Position numbers and translations under genes: made by a program. From assembly GCF_025421775.1 (NCBI RefSeq), contig NZ_JAOEFX010000009.1, forward strand, positions 174,136 through 238,135: 64,000 nucleotides of DNA, given 5' to 3'. The DNA is from Paenarthrobacter aurescens. GTDB lineage: Bacteria; Actinomycetota; Actinomycetes; Actinomycetales; Micrococcaceae. The notes below the pieces were generated by a model that ran no database searches, had not been told where the DNA came from, and worked only from the letters and a program-made list of their open reading frames with translations. The number at the start of each line of letters is the position of its first letter. Within the stretch, counting starts at the first letter, position 1. Of this stretch, positions 7,769 through 16,309 are shown in pieces.

Positions 7769-8872
7769 ATGGCTCATGAAGAGGGCTCTCTCTCAGCGGA
7801 TGGCGGGGCGGACTCCGCGCGCCCGAATGGCGCTGGCGCGGCACAGCCTGCTGACGCCACAATGCGCGAGCAGGTGAAGGACATCATCGAGTCCATCCTT
7901 GCTGATTCCGAGCCGCGGAGCGAAAGCGCCAGAATCAAGCTCCGCGAGTTGGTGGAAGCCAATCCCGATGATCCCGCGGGTGCGTTGCTGGAGCACTTGC
8001 TGGAAACGCGCAAGGAGACTTCAGCGGCGTCCGCCGTCCCGGTTCAGATTGGGTCCGCCAGTGTGCACCTTGAGTCGGTGGACGCAGCCCGGACCGTGTC
8101 GGTTCCTGTCAGTCACGAAGTCCGCGAAGGCATCCAAGGGATCCTCGCGGACAAGCTGCTGCTGACGGCCTTCCAACCCGTTCATGCGTTGCCCAGCGGT
8201 GAAGTGGTGGGCGTGGAAGCGCTGACAAGGTTCGTCGGTGAAGATGGCGCCGGCGCCGATGTCTGGTTCAACGAGGCTGCGGCTGCAGGTTTGGGGACGG
8301 AGCTGGAGATTGCTGCCCTGCACTGCGCGTTGACGGCCGCGCACGATGTTCCCGGCAATATGTCTGTTGCGCTGAACCTCACCCCCGCTACCTCCAGTGA
8401 CCCGAGGGTTCGGAACCTGCTGGCCGCGGCGTCCCTCGCCCCGGAAAGGATCATCGTTGAACTTACCGGCAGCCTCGCGGACGTGGGAGGCCAAACCGGC
8501 AACGATGGACTGGGGCCGTTGCGCTCACTGGGGCTGCGGTTGGCCATCAGCGCATCCGGAGCGGCTTTGGTCTCCCTGGAAAGGGTGGAACAGCTGCGCC
8601 CCGACATCATCAAACTGGACCGCCACCTGATTGAGGGCATCGAGGCCAGCGAGGGGCAAAGGATCCGGGCCAGGGCGATCGTTGAGCTGGCCAGGGAGAT
8701 CGGCGCGGAAGTCATTGCCGTAGGCATTGAAACCACGGAAGAACTCCGGGAAGTCAGCGCGCTTAAGATCACCGCAGCCCAGGGATACCTCTTGGGACGG
8801 CCCTCAGTCCACCCGCTGGACTGGTCAGCGTGGAGCATCCGGGCGCAAACCGAAGCCCAGCCTGCAGGCTAG
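7769..8872 (+). CDS. EAL-domain protein, probably catalytically inactive
   Basis: A 367-residue soluble protein. Residues 1-110 form a variable, partly helical N-terminus and residues about 120-350 form an EAL domain. The EAL triplet (150-152), N203, E231 and the K282/D284 pair are present. The essential DDFG loop is replaced by SASG (261-264), and the first glutamate of the EGVE motif is valine (318). It is therefore more likely a c-di-GMP binder or protein-interaction module than a phosphodiesterase. It starts after a purine-rich AAAGGA and overlaps the neighbouring hydrolase by four bases at the 3' ends. Confidence 0.85.
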   Translation: MAHEEGSLSADGGADSARPNGAGAAQPADATMREQVKDIIESILADSEPRSESARIKLRELVEANPDDPAGALLEHLLETRKETSAASAVPVQIGSASVHLESVDAARTVSVPVSHEVREGIQGILADKLLLTAFQPVHALPSGEVVGVEALTRFVGEDGAGADVWFNEAAAAGLGTELEIAALHCALTAAHDVPGNMSVALNLTPATSSDPRVRNLLAAASLAPERIIVELTGSLADVGGQTGNDGLGPLRSLGLRLAISASGAALVSLERVEQLRPDIIKLDRHLIEGIEASEGQRIRARAIVELAREIGAEVIAVGIETTEELREVSALKITAAQGYLLGRPSVHPLDWSAWSIRAQTEAQPAG

Positions 8873-9753
8873 GTGTCCGCGATGTTCCTGGGATCGTTCC
8901 CGACGTAGCTCCCGGGTGGCATTGCTGCTCCGAACACCGGACCAGGCTCTGGTCGCTTGGGGTGTCGTTCCTCGTCGGCATTCCGCTGCGTCAGGCGACG
9001 CACCACCCACGGGAAGAAATGCTGACGGGCCCAGACGATGTCACCGGCCCGCGCCTCGCGCCAGCTGCGCTCAGGCAGGGGCTTTGGGGCCAGCGGTTCC
9101 AAGGAATGCGGGACGTTGAGCGTATCGAGGACCATCATGGCGATGGTGTGCTGGCCCAGCGGGGAGAAATGAAGCCGGTCCGGATCCCACATCCGGGGAT
9201 CCGTGAGCTGGCGCAGCGCCCATAGGTCGGCCACAACGGCGTCATGGCGGGCGGCCACTACCCGGATGTTCTCGTTGTAGATGGCCACCTTGCCGCGAGC
9301 CAGGCCAAATACCGGGGTAGCTCCCCAGTCCGGACCGGTAAAAAGCAGGATGGTTGCGCCGGTGGAGGCAAGGGTCTCCACGCCGGCGTCCAACTCAAGC
9401 GCGAGTTTGTCGGGGTCGCTCCTGTGGAAGAGCAGGTCATTGCCGCCGGCGTTGAGGGTGATCAGATCCGGCTTAAGCTCCAGCGCCGGGCCTACCTGCT
9501 CGTCCAGGATCTGATGCAGCAACAGTCCGCTGATTGCGAGGTTGGCGTAGGCGAAATCCCCGTGCCCGGTGCTCAGCTCTTCCGCAACCCTGTCAGCCCA
9601 GCCGCGGAGGCCGCCGGGGCTCCGCGCCTCGGGATCGCCTAAACCTTCGGTGAATGAGTCACCCAAAGCCACGTAACGGCTCCACGGGTGCAGGCCAGCC
9701 CCGAAGCTACCGGAACCGCCCTGCGCCGATCCATCCGCATAGTGGGCGTTCAT
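8869..9753 (-). CDS. SGNH/GDSL-family hydrolase
   Basis: A 294-residue protein with the SGNH blocks: GDSFTEG with nucleophile Ser33, NAGGND (block III asparagine) near residue 105, and a DRLHFSPLGQ segment giving the catalytic Asp/His near residue 210. No signal peptide or membrane helix is seen, so it is probably a cytoplasmic esterase of unknown substrate. The annotated ATG follows a G-run that sits inside a hairpin (9757-9775) without normal ribosome-site spacing, so the start is uncertain and the real one may be slightly downstream. Confidence 0.85.
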   Translation of the reverse strand: MNAHYADGSAQGGSGSFGAGLHPWSRYVALGDSFTEGLGDPEARSPGGLRGWADRVAEELSTGHGDFAYANLAISGLLLHQILDEQVGPALELKPDLITLNAGGNDLLFHRSDPDKLALELDAGVETLASTGATILLFTGPDWGATPVFGLARGKVAIYNENIRVVAARHDAVVADLWALRQLTDPRMWDPDRLHFSPLGQHTIAMMVLDTLNVPHSLEPLAPKPLPERSWREARAGDIVWARQHFFPWVVRRLTQRNADEERHPKRPEPGPVFGAAMPPGSYVGNDPRNIADT

Positions 9754-9756
9754 CCC

Positions 9757-9775
9757 CCCATAGTGCGCCTATGGG
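9757..9775. terminator. CCCATAG hairpin between gentisate operon and SGNH gene
   Basis: A perfect 7-bp inverted repeat, CCCATAG/CTATGGG, with a five-base loop lies just past the maleylpyruvate isomerase stop. It lacks a T-tract and covers the G-run before the hydrolase ATG, so it could either attenuate read-through or mask that ribosome site. Confidence 0.35.
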
Positions 9776-9811
9776 ACCCGCTGCGCCATGGGGGTCCGGC
9801 TCGATGTACTG

Positions 9812-10576
9812 CTAGATCCATTTGGGTGCCGGGGGTGTTGTGGTGTTGGTCTTGGGTCCGGCTGTGGTGACGCTGGCGGTACCGCGGCCTGTGGCCCATT
9901 CGACGACGGCGGGAAGGGGGCCGGTGATGACCGTCGGGTCCGTGGCACTCGTGTCGCCGAACGTGAGGTCGGCGCCGTTCCCGGCAGTGTCGTTGACCTT
10001 GATGAGGAGCCCGGTGTCTGTGCCGCGGGTTTTCCAGGCGCCGGTGATGTCTTTGAGCAGTCGTTCGAGGACCGGGGCTGGGATGTCGTTGAAGGTGGCT
10101 CCGTTGTCCAGGTCAATGGCGTGGATCCATACTTCGCGGGTGCGCATCCACACGGTTTCGGACGCCGGGACTGTCCTGCCTTGGGCGGTGCGGACCTCGT
10201 TCGCCCAGTTCGCGTCGGGCAGGTCGCGCCATTCCACGGACAGGTGCACCGCGGAGTGGTCGAACAGGTTCCGGAGCGCGATGGGGGAGAGGGTCGCGCC
10301 GAAGTTGATTTCGTGGTTCCGCGCCTCGGGGGAGGGATACATGGGCGTTTCGACGCCGGTGGCAGCCCATTCGACCAGTCGCGCGATTGCACGGGCGTTG
10401 TAGCCCACGTGTGCCACGACATGGCGGCGGGTCCAGTCCGGAAGGCGGGTGCCGCCGTCGAGCTCTGCATCGGTGAGTTCGTTGAGTTTGCGGGCGAAGA
10501 ACGCGGTGCCCCGCCGCGCCTGCAGGAGTTCTTCCTGCAGGCGCGGATCGGTGGAGAGATCGTGGCGGGCTGCCAT
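9812..10576 (-). CDS. Mycothiol-dependent maleylpyruvate isomerase
   Basis: A 254-residue DinB-like protein of the MDMPI family. The likely metal ligands are seen as His56 in RHVVAH and Glu148/His152 in REVWIHAID, the spacing known from the C. glutamicum enzyme. It isomerises maleylpyruvate to fumarylpyruvate using mycothiol. It is third in the minus-strand gentisate operon; its ATG overlaps the upstream hydrolase stop by one base (TGATG). The C-terminal tail is Thr/Pro-rich. Confidence 0.9.
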   Translation of the reverse strand: MAARHDLSTDPRLQEELLQARRGTAFFARKLNELTDAELDGGTRLPDWTRRHVVAHVGYNARAIARLVEWAATGVETPMYPSPEARNHEINFGATLSPIALRNLFDHSAVHLSVEWRDLPDANWANEVRTAQGRTVPASETVWMRTREVWIHAIDLDNGATFNDIPAPVLERLLKDITGAWKTRGTDTGLLIKVNDTAGNGADLTFGDTSATDPTVITGPLPAVVEWATGRGTASVTTAGPKTNTTTPPAPKWI

Positions 10577-11412
10577 CAGGCTTCCTTGACCACGCGGTTG
10601 TTCAGCTGGCCGAGGCCCTCGATGGTGGTGACCAGGAGTTGGCCTTCCTGCAGGTACCTTTTGGGGTCCTGGGCGTGGCCGACGCCGCCGGGGGTGCCGG
10701 TGGCGATCACGTCACCAGGGTTCAGCGTGATGATGGTGGAGATGTAGGAGACCAGGAATTCGGGGGTGAAGACGAGGTCGCCGGTGGGTGTGGACTGCTG
10801 GATTTCGCCGTCCACGGCGGAGGTCATGAGCGGGCCGGCGGTGAATTCGTCTTTGGTGACCAGGGCCGGGCCGAATGGGGTGGAGTTCTCCCAGGTTTTG
10901 CCTTGGAGCCACTGGATGGTGCGGAACTGGTAGTCCCGCATGCTGACGTCGTTCAGGACCGCGTATCCGGCGATGTGGTCGGCGGCGTCGGCTTCGGCGA
11001 TGCGGCGGCCTTTCTTGCCGATGATCACGGCGAGTTCGGCTTCCCAGTCCACGGTGTCCGATTCCTGCGGCAACGCCAGGTCATCATTCGGGCCGATCAG
11101 CGATTCCTTGTACTTCGCGAACAGGGTGGGGTGCTCGGGGATGTCCCGGCCCATTTCCTTGATGTGGTTGCGGTAGTTGTGGCCCACGCAGATGATCTTC
11201 CCCGGTGCGGGCACGACGGCGGCGAGGTCGGCGCCGTCGAGCGCGTGCGTTGCGCCGCTGGCCGCCTTCGCTGTGGTTTCCCAGGCGGGGTCGGCGAGCA
11301 GCGCGCCGACATCGGCGAACCCGGGGATCTCGGTGAGGGTGTCGCCGTCCTGGCGGACGGCCTTGGTTACTGTTTGTCCCGCATGGGCGGTGCGGAGAGT
11401 AAGGAGTCTCAT
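10576..11412 (-). CDS. Fumarylpyruvate hydrolase (FAH family)
   Basis: A 278-residue fumarylacetoacetate-hydrolase family protein. The FAH core begins near residue 70 (KIICVGHNYRNH), followed by the metal-binding DWEAELAVIIG segment and a C-terminal GDVIATGTPGGVG. Between a gentisate dioxygenase and a maleylpyruvate isomerase it is assigned as the enzyme cleaving fumarylpyruvate to fumarate and pyruvate. It begins directly after the dioxygenase stop with no gap, implying translational coupling. Confidence 0.9.
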   Translation of the reverse strand: MRLLTLRTAHAGQTVTKAVRQDGDTLTEIPGFADVGALLADPAWETTAKAASGATHALDGADLAAVVPAPGKIICVGHNYRNHIKEMGRDIPEHPTLFAKYKESLIGPNDDLALPQESDTVDWEAELAVIIGKKGRRIAEADAADHIAGYAVLNDVSMRDYQFRTIQWLQGKTWENSTPFGPALVTKDEFTAGPLMTSAVDGEIQQSTPTGDLVFTPEFLVSYISTIITLNPGDVIATGTPGGVGHAQDPKRYLQEGQLLVTTIEGLGQLNNRVVKEA

Positions 11413-12549
11413 TTACTTGCGTCCTTCGGTGTAGCTGCGGTTGAAGTTCAGTCGTTCGAAGATGGGGGCGTCACTGAAACGGAACAGATCAAACCCCGGC
11501 TGTTCCGCATCCGCGTGGAGGGACCATTCCTGCCAGGACGGGACCACGAACAGGTCGCCCTTGGCCAGCTGCTTGGTTTCACCGTTCAACACCACGGTGC
11601 CGGTGCCCTCGAAGACCTGCCAGACACTGGAACCGACCTCACGCAACGGCTCGGTGGCGGCACCGGCGCGGAGGCGGTGGAACTCGGCCCGGATGGTGGG
11701 CATGACGTCCCCGCCCGTGGTCGGGTTCGAGTACCGGACGGCGGCATGGCCCTGGGACACTGTGGCCGGGTGGCCCTCGTCCTCCAACAGGAGCTGTTCG
11801 CGGAGGGCTGCGTCGGTGTGCTCCCAGCGGTACGCGGCGATGGGGGAGTTGGTGGTGTCATCGAGACCGGAGAGGGGGCGGAGGCCCGGGTGTGCCCAAA
11901 GCCGCTCGGAGCGGGAGATGTCCGGGGTGGCTTCGTCGGTGACGCGTTCTGTGCCGAACTCGAAGAACCCGGCATCGGCATAGTGCACGAACGGGATGTC
12001 GAGGCCGTCGATCCAGGCCATTGGCTGGTCGGTGTCGTTGTGGTGGCCGTGGAAGTTCCAGCCCGGGGTGAGCAGGAAATCGCCACGGCGCATCGCCACT
12101 GGGTCCCCGTTCACCACGGTCCAGACGCCTTCGCCCTCGACCACGAAACGGAACGCGTTCTGGGAGTGACGGTGCTCCGGAGCTACCTCGTGCGGGCCCA
12201 GGTACTGGATCGCTGCCCACAACGTCGGGGTCGCGTAAGGGGTGCCAGCAAGGCCGGGGTTCGCGAGGGCTATGGCCCGCCGCTCGCCACCCCGGCCCAC
12301 CGGAACCAGATCACCGGCGCGGGCAGCCAGAGGATACAAATCATTCCAGCGCCACACATGCGGGACAGCCTTAGGGGTGGGGACCATCGGCATCAAATCA
12401 CCGATCTCAGTCCACAAAGGAATCATGTTCCCGGCAGCGAAGTCCTTATACAACTGCTCCAACTGCGCAGCTTCTTCCGGAGTGGGCTCCGGCAAGGCGT
12501 GGCTGGCGGCCACAGATTCATGAGTCGTGTTCTCGGCGCTGATGGACAC
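11413..12549 (-). CDS. Gentisate 1,2-dioxygenase
   Basis: A 378-residue bicupin. The first cupin carries the iron site PEHRHSQNAFRFVVEG, and a second cupin lies near residues 270-350. It opens the gentisate ring to maleylpyruvate. It starts with GTG preceded by a strong GAGGAGG site, and is the first gene of the dioxygenase-hydrolase-isomerase operon. A 15-bp palindrome 77 bp upstream (12626-12640) matches the one at the regulator/transporter promoter. Confidence 0.93.
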   Translation of the reverse strand: MSISAENTTHESVAASHALPEPTPEEAAQLEQLYKDFAAGNMIPLWTEIGDLMPMVPTPKAVPHVWRWNDLYPLAARAGDLVPVGRGGERRAIALANPGLAGTPYATPTLWAAIQYLGPHEVAPEHRHSQNAFRFVVEGEGVWTVVNGDPVAMRRGDFLLTPGWNFHGHHNDTDQPMAWIDGLDIPFVHYADAGFFEFGTERVTDEATPDISRSERLWAHPGLRPLSGLDDTTNSPIAAYRWEHTDAALREQLLLEDEGHPATVSQGHAAVRYSNPTTGGDVMPTIRAEFHRLRAGAATEPLREVGSSVWQVFEGTGTVVLNGETKQLAKGDLFVVPSWQEWSLHADAEQPGFDLFRFSDAPIFERLNFNRSYTEGRK

Positions 12550-12625
12550 GTAGGCCTCCTCGATAGGTTCGAACAGTTTTGGCGTAGTTCGACCCTACGG
12601 ATGGCCGCGCGTGATCCCGAGAACA

Positions 12626-12640
12626 TTCTGTTGTGCAGAA
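12626..12640. promoter_or_regulatory. IclR operator candidate upstream of gentisate dioxygenase
   Basis: TTCTGTTGTGCAGAA is a 5-bp inverted repeat around a five-base spacer. It is the exact reverse complement of the site at 13561-13575, including the spacer. Confidence 0.7.
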
Positions 12641-12746
12641 TTGGTTCCTGCCTTGCGAGGCCTGCACTGCACACTTCGCGGGGTTCTTTTCGGGCAGAGC
12701 GGGCCTCGCAACGCGTGGGTGGAGGCTGTTTATCGTGCTGCGCTGC

Positions 12747-13529
12747 TCAGTCCGCATCAGCAGGGTTCGCTGCGATGTCGATTTCCAGCTGCCGGCAGGT
12801 TTCGCGCAGGGCGGCGACCAATCCGGCGTCGAACACTTTGCGGAAACGTGTGGCAGGCGTGGCGACGCTGAGCGCACCAACAACCTGGCCGTGCCGGTTG
12901 TGGAGCGACATGCCCAGGGCACTGACGCCTTCCTCCGTGCCCTCGAAGTTGGCCGCGAAACCGTTCGCCCGGATGCTGTCGAGTTCGCGCAGGAAGGCCG
13001 GATACTCGCTATCGGGGATGGTGTCGCCACCGATTTCGGCGTTCTGGCTCCGGAACAGTTGTTCGATCATGGCCGGGTCCAGTTCGGCCAACATCACCTT
13101 GCCGCCGGAAGTCTTGTCGGCAGGCATCACGGTACCTTGGCGGTCTCCGATCCTCAGGACGTTGCCGCCTTCCACAGTGCTGAGGAAGCGGACCTTGGTG
13201 CCGACGCGGACCATCAGGTTTACGGTCTCATCGAGCCGCGAGGACAGGAGCTCCATGTGAGGCTGCGCGAGGTCCCGCAGCTGCCGGGTCCAGCTCAGTC
13301 CGGCCGGCCCCACCCCCATGGCGGGGCCCGGAACGTAGTGGCGGTTTTCGTCCTGGACTGCGAAGCCGCGGTAGACCAGCATCGCGAGGAGACGGTGGGC
13401 CGTTGACGGGGCAACGCCCAACTCCGCCGCTGCGTCCTTAAGGCGTAGGGCGCCGCCGTCACGGAGCAGCTGGAGGAGCTGCAGTGCGTTGTCCACGGCG
13501 TCGATGGAATAGGTGGGCCGCTTCTGCAT
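12747..13529 (-). CDS. IclR-family regulator of the 3-hydroxybenzoate/gentisate genes
   Basis: A 260-residue IclR regulator with an N-terminal winged helix (IDAVDNALQLLQLLRDGGALRLKDAAAELGVAPSTAHRLLAML, quoted here only by its ends IDAVDNALQLL and STAHRLLAML) and a C-terminal effector domain. The frame extends 13 codons upstream to a GTG at 13568, but that GTG lies inside the palindrome 13561-13575, so the ATG at 13529, where family members normally begin, is preferred. It is divergent from the transporter gene. The ligand is probably 3-hydroxybenzoate or gentisate, by context. Confidence 0.87.
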   Translation of the reverse strand: MQKRPTYSIDAVDNALQLLQLLRDGGALRLKDAAAELGVAPSTAHRLLAMLVYRGFAVQDENRHYVPGPAMGVGPAGLSWTRQLRDLAQPHMELLSSRLDETVNLMVRVGTKVRFLSTVEGGNVLRIGDRQGTVMPADKTSGGKVMLAELDPAMIEQLFRSQNAEIGGDTIPDSEYPAFLRELDSIRANGFAANFEGTEEGVSALGMSLHNRHGQVVGALSVATPATRFRKVFDAGLVAALRETCRQLEIDIAANPADAD

Positions 13530-13560
13530 CGGCTTTCGATTTGACGGGGACCCCTGTTTG

Positions 13561-13575
13561 TTCTGCACAACAGAA
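13561..13575. promoter_or_regulatory. IclR operator candidate between regulator and transporter
   Basis: TTCTGCACAACAGAA, a perfect 5-bp inverted repeat with a CACAA spacer, lies in the divergent regulator/transporter gap. The same 15 bases occur inverted at 12626-12640. Confidence 0.7.
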
Positions 13576-13616
13576 TTGTATGGTCCTTTACTTCGTTAAC
13601 ACCGGACAGTGGTGGG

Positions 13617-14927
13617 ATGAATCACACACTTCCCGCTGCAGCGTCGCAAGGGTCAACCGTCAGCGCTGCCGGCACTGGGCCACGGTTCTCCAAGGGTTCG
13701 GCACTCGCCGTCCTGGTGTGCTGGCTGCTGGTGGTCTTCGACGGATACGACCTCATTGTTTACGGCACCGTCCAGTCCTCCCTGATTTCCGACACAGGAT
13801 GGGGCCTCACCAAGGCAACCGCAGGGACCATTGGCTCCATGGCGTTCCTCGGCATGATGATCGGAGCCATTTTTGCCGGTCGCATGGCCGATTCCTGGGG
13901 GCGGCGCAAAACCATCCTCGGTTGCGCGATCCTCTTTTCGGTCTTCACCATCCTCTGTGCGTTCGCTCCCAACGCGGCCGTGTTCGGTGCTCTGCGGCTG
14001 CTCGCCGGCATCGGACTCGGCGGTTTGGTGCCTTCGGCGAACGCATTGGTCGCGGAGCTGGTTCCCACCAAGTGGCGGTCCACCATTGCCACGCTCATGA
14101 TGTCCGGTGTCCCCATTGGTGGGTCCATTGCGGCGCTGGTGGGTATCCCGCTGATTCCCGCCTTCGGGTGGGAGGCCATGTTCCTGGTGGCCGTACTGGC
14201 ACTGGTCATCGTGGTGCCGCTCGGACTCAAGTACATCCCGGAGACCCTGACGCCGGCATCTGCCAAGGGCGGCCCGGTCAGGGGCGGGACCTCCGAGGAC
14301 CCGGCCAGGAAGTCTGCAGGCTTCGGCTCCCTGCTCCGCGCGCCCTACCTGGGCATCAGCGTCCTGTTCGCCCTCGCCACCATCGCCACGCTGTTCGCTT
14401 GGTATGGACTGGGTACCTGGCTGCCCAACCTGATGCAATTGGCCGGGTACAACCTGGGATCGGCACTGACCTTCGCCCTCGCCCTGAATCTCGGCGCCGT
14501 TGCCGGTTCTGTCATTACCGCGTGGGCGGGCACACGGTTCGGCCCAATTCCGACGGCGATAGCGGCAGCCGCCGTCGCCGCCGTCGGCCTTGCGGTCCTC
14601 TTGGCCAGCCCGCCGGTGACGGTGGTGTACCTCGCCCTGGTGCTGGCCGGCGTCGGAACGCACGGCACGCAGTGCCTCATCATCGCCGCCGTCGCCAGCC
14701 ACTATCCCGATCACTTGCGGGGGACCGCACTTGGCTGGGCGCTCGGCACCGGCCGCATCGGCGCAGTCGTCGCACCGCAGGTGGGTGGGCTCCTGCTGGC
14801 GGCCGGGCTGGGCGTCAACTCCAACTTCCTCGCGTTCGCCGGTGCCGCCGCCATCGCAGCGGTCCTCTTGGCCGCCGTCGGACTCAAAATCAAAACCACC
14901 ATCTCCCAAGGAGCAAGCAATGTCTGA
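13617..14927 (+). CDS. MFS aromatic-acid:H+ symporter, probable 3-hydroxybenzoate/gentisate importer
   Basis: A 436-residue twelve-helix MFS protein of the aromatic acid:H+ symporter family. The helix-1 signature DGYDLIVYGT and the loop 2-3 motif GRMADSWGRRKT are both present. It imports a hydroxylated benzoate and is co-transcribed with the 6-hydroxylase, whose start codon lies inside its last codons (8-base overlap). Its promoter region holds the 15-bp IclR palindrome. Confidence 0.9.
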   Translation: MNHTLPAAASQGSTVSAAGTGPRFSKGSALAVLVCWLLVVFDGYDLIVYGTVQSSLISDTGWGLTKATAGTIGSMAFLGMMIGAIFAGRMADSWGRRKTILGCAILFSVFTILCAFAPNAAVFGALRLLAGIGLGGLVPSANALVAELVPTKWRSTIATLMMSGVPIGGSIAALVGIPLIPAFGWEAMFLVAVLALVIVVPLGLKYIPETLTPASAKGGPVRGGTSEDPARKSAGFGSLLRAPYLGISVLFALATIATLFAWYGLGTWLPNLMQLAGYNLGSALTFALALNLGAVAGSVITAWAGTRFGPIPTAIAAAAVAAVGLAVLLASPPVTVVYLALVLAGVGTHGTQCLIIAAVASHYPDHLRGTALGWALGTGRIGAVVAPQVGGLLLAAGLGVNSNFLAFAGAAAIAAVLLAAVGLKIKTTISQGASNV

Positions 14928-16170
14928 ATACACCACGTCCACCGATGTCCTGGTTGTGGGAGGAGGGATGGCCGGGCTGGCCGGCGCATTGGCCCTCCGG
15001 GAAAACGGCGCCAACGTCACCCTGGTGGAACGCGCGCCCGAATTCGGTGAGGTGGGAGCCGGCCTGCAGATGGCTCCGAACGCCTCCCGTGTCCTGAAGC
15101 GTTGGGGCTTACTGGAGAAGGCGCTTGAGGTCGGCGTGCAGCCCAAGCATCTGGTGTTCCGCGACGCGACCACCGGGGAAGAGCTCACGCGCCAGTCGCT
15201 TGGCGGGGAGTTTGAGGAACGCTACGGCGCCCCGTACGTGGTGATCCATCGCAGCGACCTGCACCGCGTGCTGTTGGAAGGATGTGAAGCTGCGGGCGTG
15301 AAGCTGGTCAACGACGTCATGGTTGAGAGCTCGGAAACCGTGGACGGCCGAGGCGTAGTGCACGCTGCAGCCGGCGTGGACTATGAAGCGGATTTAGTCA
15401 TCGGAGCCGACGGTCTCAAGTCCACCCTGCGTCCCCTCGTGGCAACAGATGAGCCTGTCTCCTCCGCCTACGTCGCGTACCGCGGCACCGTCCCCGTTAC
15501 TCCTGAAACCCCGGCAACCGACCTCGAGGACGTGGTGGTCTACCTCGGCCCCGACTGCCACTTGGTGCAGTACCCGCTGCGCAAGGGCGAACTGCTGAAC
15601 ACCGTGGCCGTCTTCAAATCGCCGTCATTTGAGCGCGGTGAAGAGCAGTATGGGGGAGTGGACGAGCTCCACGCCGCCTACAAGGACTGCGTTCCCGCCG
15701 TGCAGGCAGCCCTCGCGAACCTCGGTACGGGCATCCGCTGGCCCATGTACGACCGCGACCCGATTGAGAACTGGGTTGCCGGCCGCATGGTCCTGATGGG
15801 CGACGCCGCCCACCCCATGCTGCAGTACCTCGCCCAGGGCGCCTGCCAGGCACTCGAAGACGCCGCGGTGCTGCAGGACGTCAGCACCGGCACGGTCTTC
15901 ACGGCCGACGGCGTCAACCCGGCAGCGTGGGATGAGGCAATTGTCGCGTTCAATACCGTCCGCGCAGCCCGCACTGCCCGCGTGCAGCGCACCGCACGTG
16001 TGTGGGGCGAATCCTGGCACGTCTCCGGACTGGCCCGGACGCTGCGAAACCTGCTCTTCAAGAGCCGCAAGGACAACGATTTCCAGTACAACGACTGGCT
16101 CTACGGCCAGACCGGTGAAGGCTTGCCGGCGCCGGAAGCGCCGCGGCTGGCCAGCCAGCTGCCCGTCTGA
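14920..16170 (+). CDS. 3-hydroxybenzoate 6-hydroxylase (FAD monooxygenase)
   Basis: A 416-residue flavin monooxygenase with GGGMAGLAGALAL (FAD ADP-binding), DLVIGADGLKS (DG motif) and VLMGDAAHPML (GD motif). By context it converts 3-hydroxybenzoate to gentisate using NADH and oxygen. The ATG at 14920 is chosen because AAGGAG precedes it at normal spacing and the N-terminus MSEYTTSTDVLVVGGG is typical; longer upstream starts lie inside the transporter. A salicylate 5-hydroxylating role is less likely for this single-component family. Confidence 0.88.
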   Translation: MSEYTTSTDVLVVGGGMAGLAGALALRENGANVTLVERAPEFGEVGAGLQMAPNASRVLKRWGLLEKALEVGVQPKHLVFRDATTGEELTRQSLGGEFEERYGAPYVVIHRSDLHRVLLEGCEAAGVKLVNDVMVESSETVDGRGVVHAAAGVDYEADLVIGADGLKSTLRPLVATDEPVSSAYVAYRGTVPVTPETPATDLEDVVVYLGPDCHLVQYPLRKGELLNTVAVFKSPSFERGEEQYGGVDELHAAYKDCVPAVQAALANLGTGIRWPMYDRDPIENWVAGRMVLMGDAAHPMLQYLAQGACQALEDAAVLQDVSTGTVFTADGVNPAAWDEAIVAFNTVRAARTARVQRTARVWGESWHVSGLARTLRNLLFKSRKDNDFQYNDWLYGQTGEGLPAPEAPRLASQLPV

Positions 16171-16185
16171 CTGACGTTTCGCGCC

Positions 16186-16245
16186 AAAGCCGCCTGCCGC
16201 CGTCGTGCCCTGTTAACAGAAGTACGACGGCGGTGGGCGGCTTTT
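16186..16245. terminator. Long stem-loop after the 3-hydroxybenzoate 6-hydroxylase gene
   Basis: Two 21-base arms pair except for a two-base mismatch, around a loop that contains the palindrome CTGTTAACAG. The right arm ends in TTTT. It can end the plus-strand operon. Its right arm recurs at 23025-23045. Confidence 0.75.
16224..16244. repeat. 21-base repeat, copy 1
   Basis: The right arm of the 16186-16245 stem-loop is identical over 21 bases to 23025-23045; both contain GGCGGTGGGCGGCTTT. This suggests a dispersed palindromic element in this genome. Confidence 0.7.
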
Positions 16246-16309
16246 GCGTGCCCGCTTTCCGTGTCTCTCCCATCGCCTACGATGACAACACCGGCGAAGG
16301 AGGAAATAC

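Noticed and set aside
10639..13260. Long open frame of 873 codons on the plus strand
   Set aside because: It is antisense to the gentisate dioxygenase, hydrolase and IclR genes, whose family motifs are clear; such long antisense frames are common in high-GC DNA.
13530..13568. N-terminal extension of the IclR gene to the GTG at 13568
   Set aside because: The GTG lies inside the operator palindrome, and homologues begin at the ATG at 13529.
13653..15188. 511-codon frame on the minus strand
   Set aside because: Antisense to the aromatic-acid transporter and the 3-hydroxybenzoate hydroxylase; its product is low-complexity and resembles no family.
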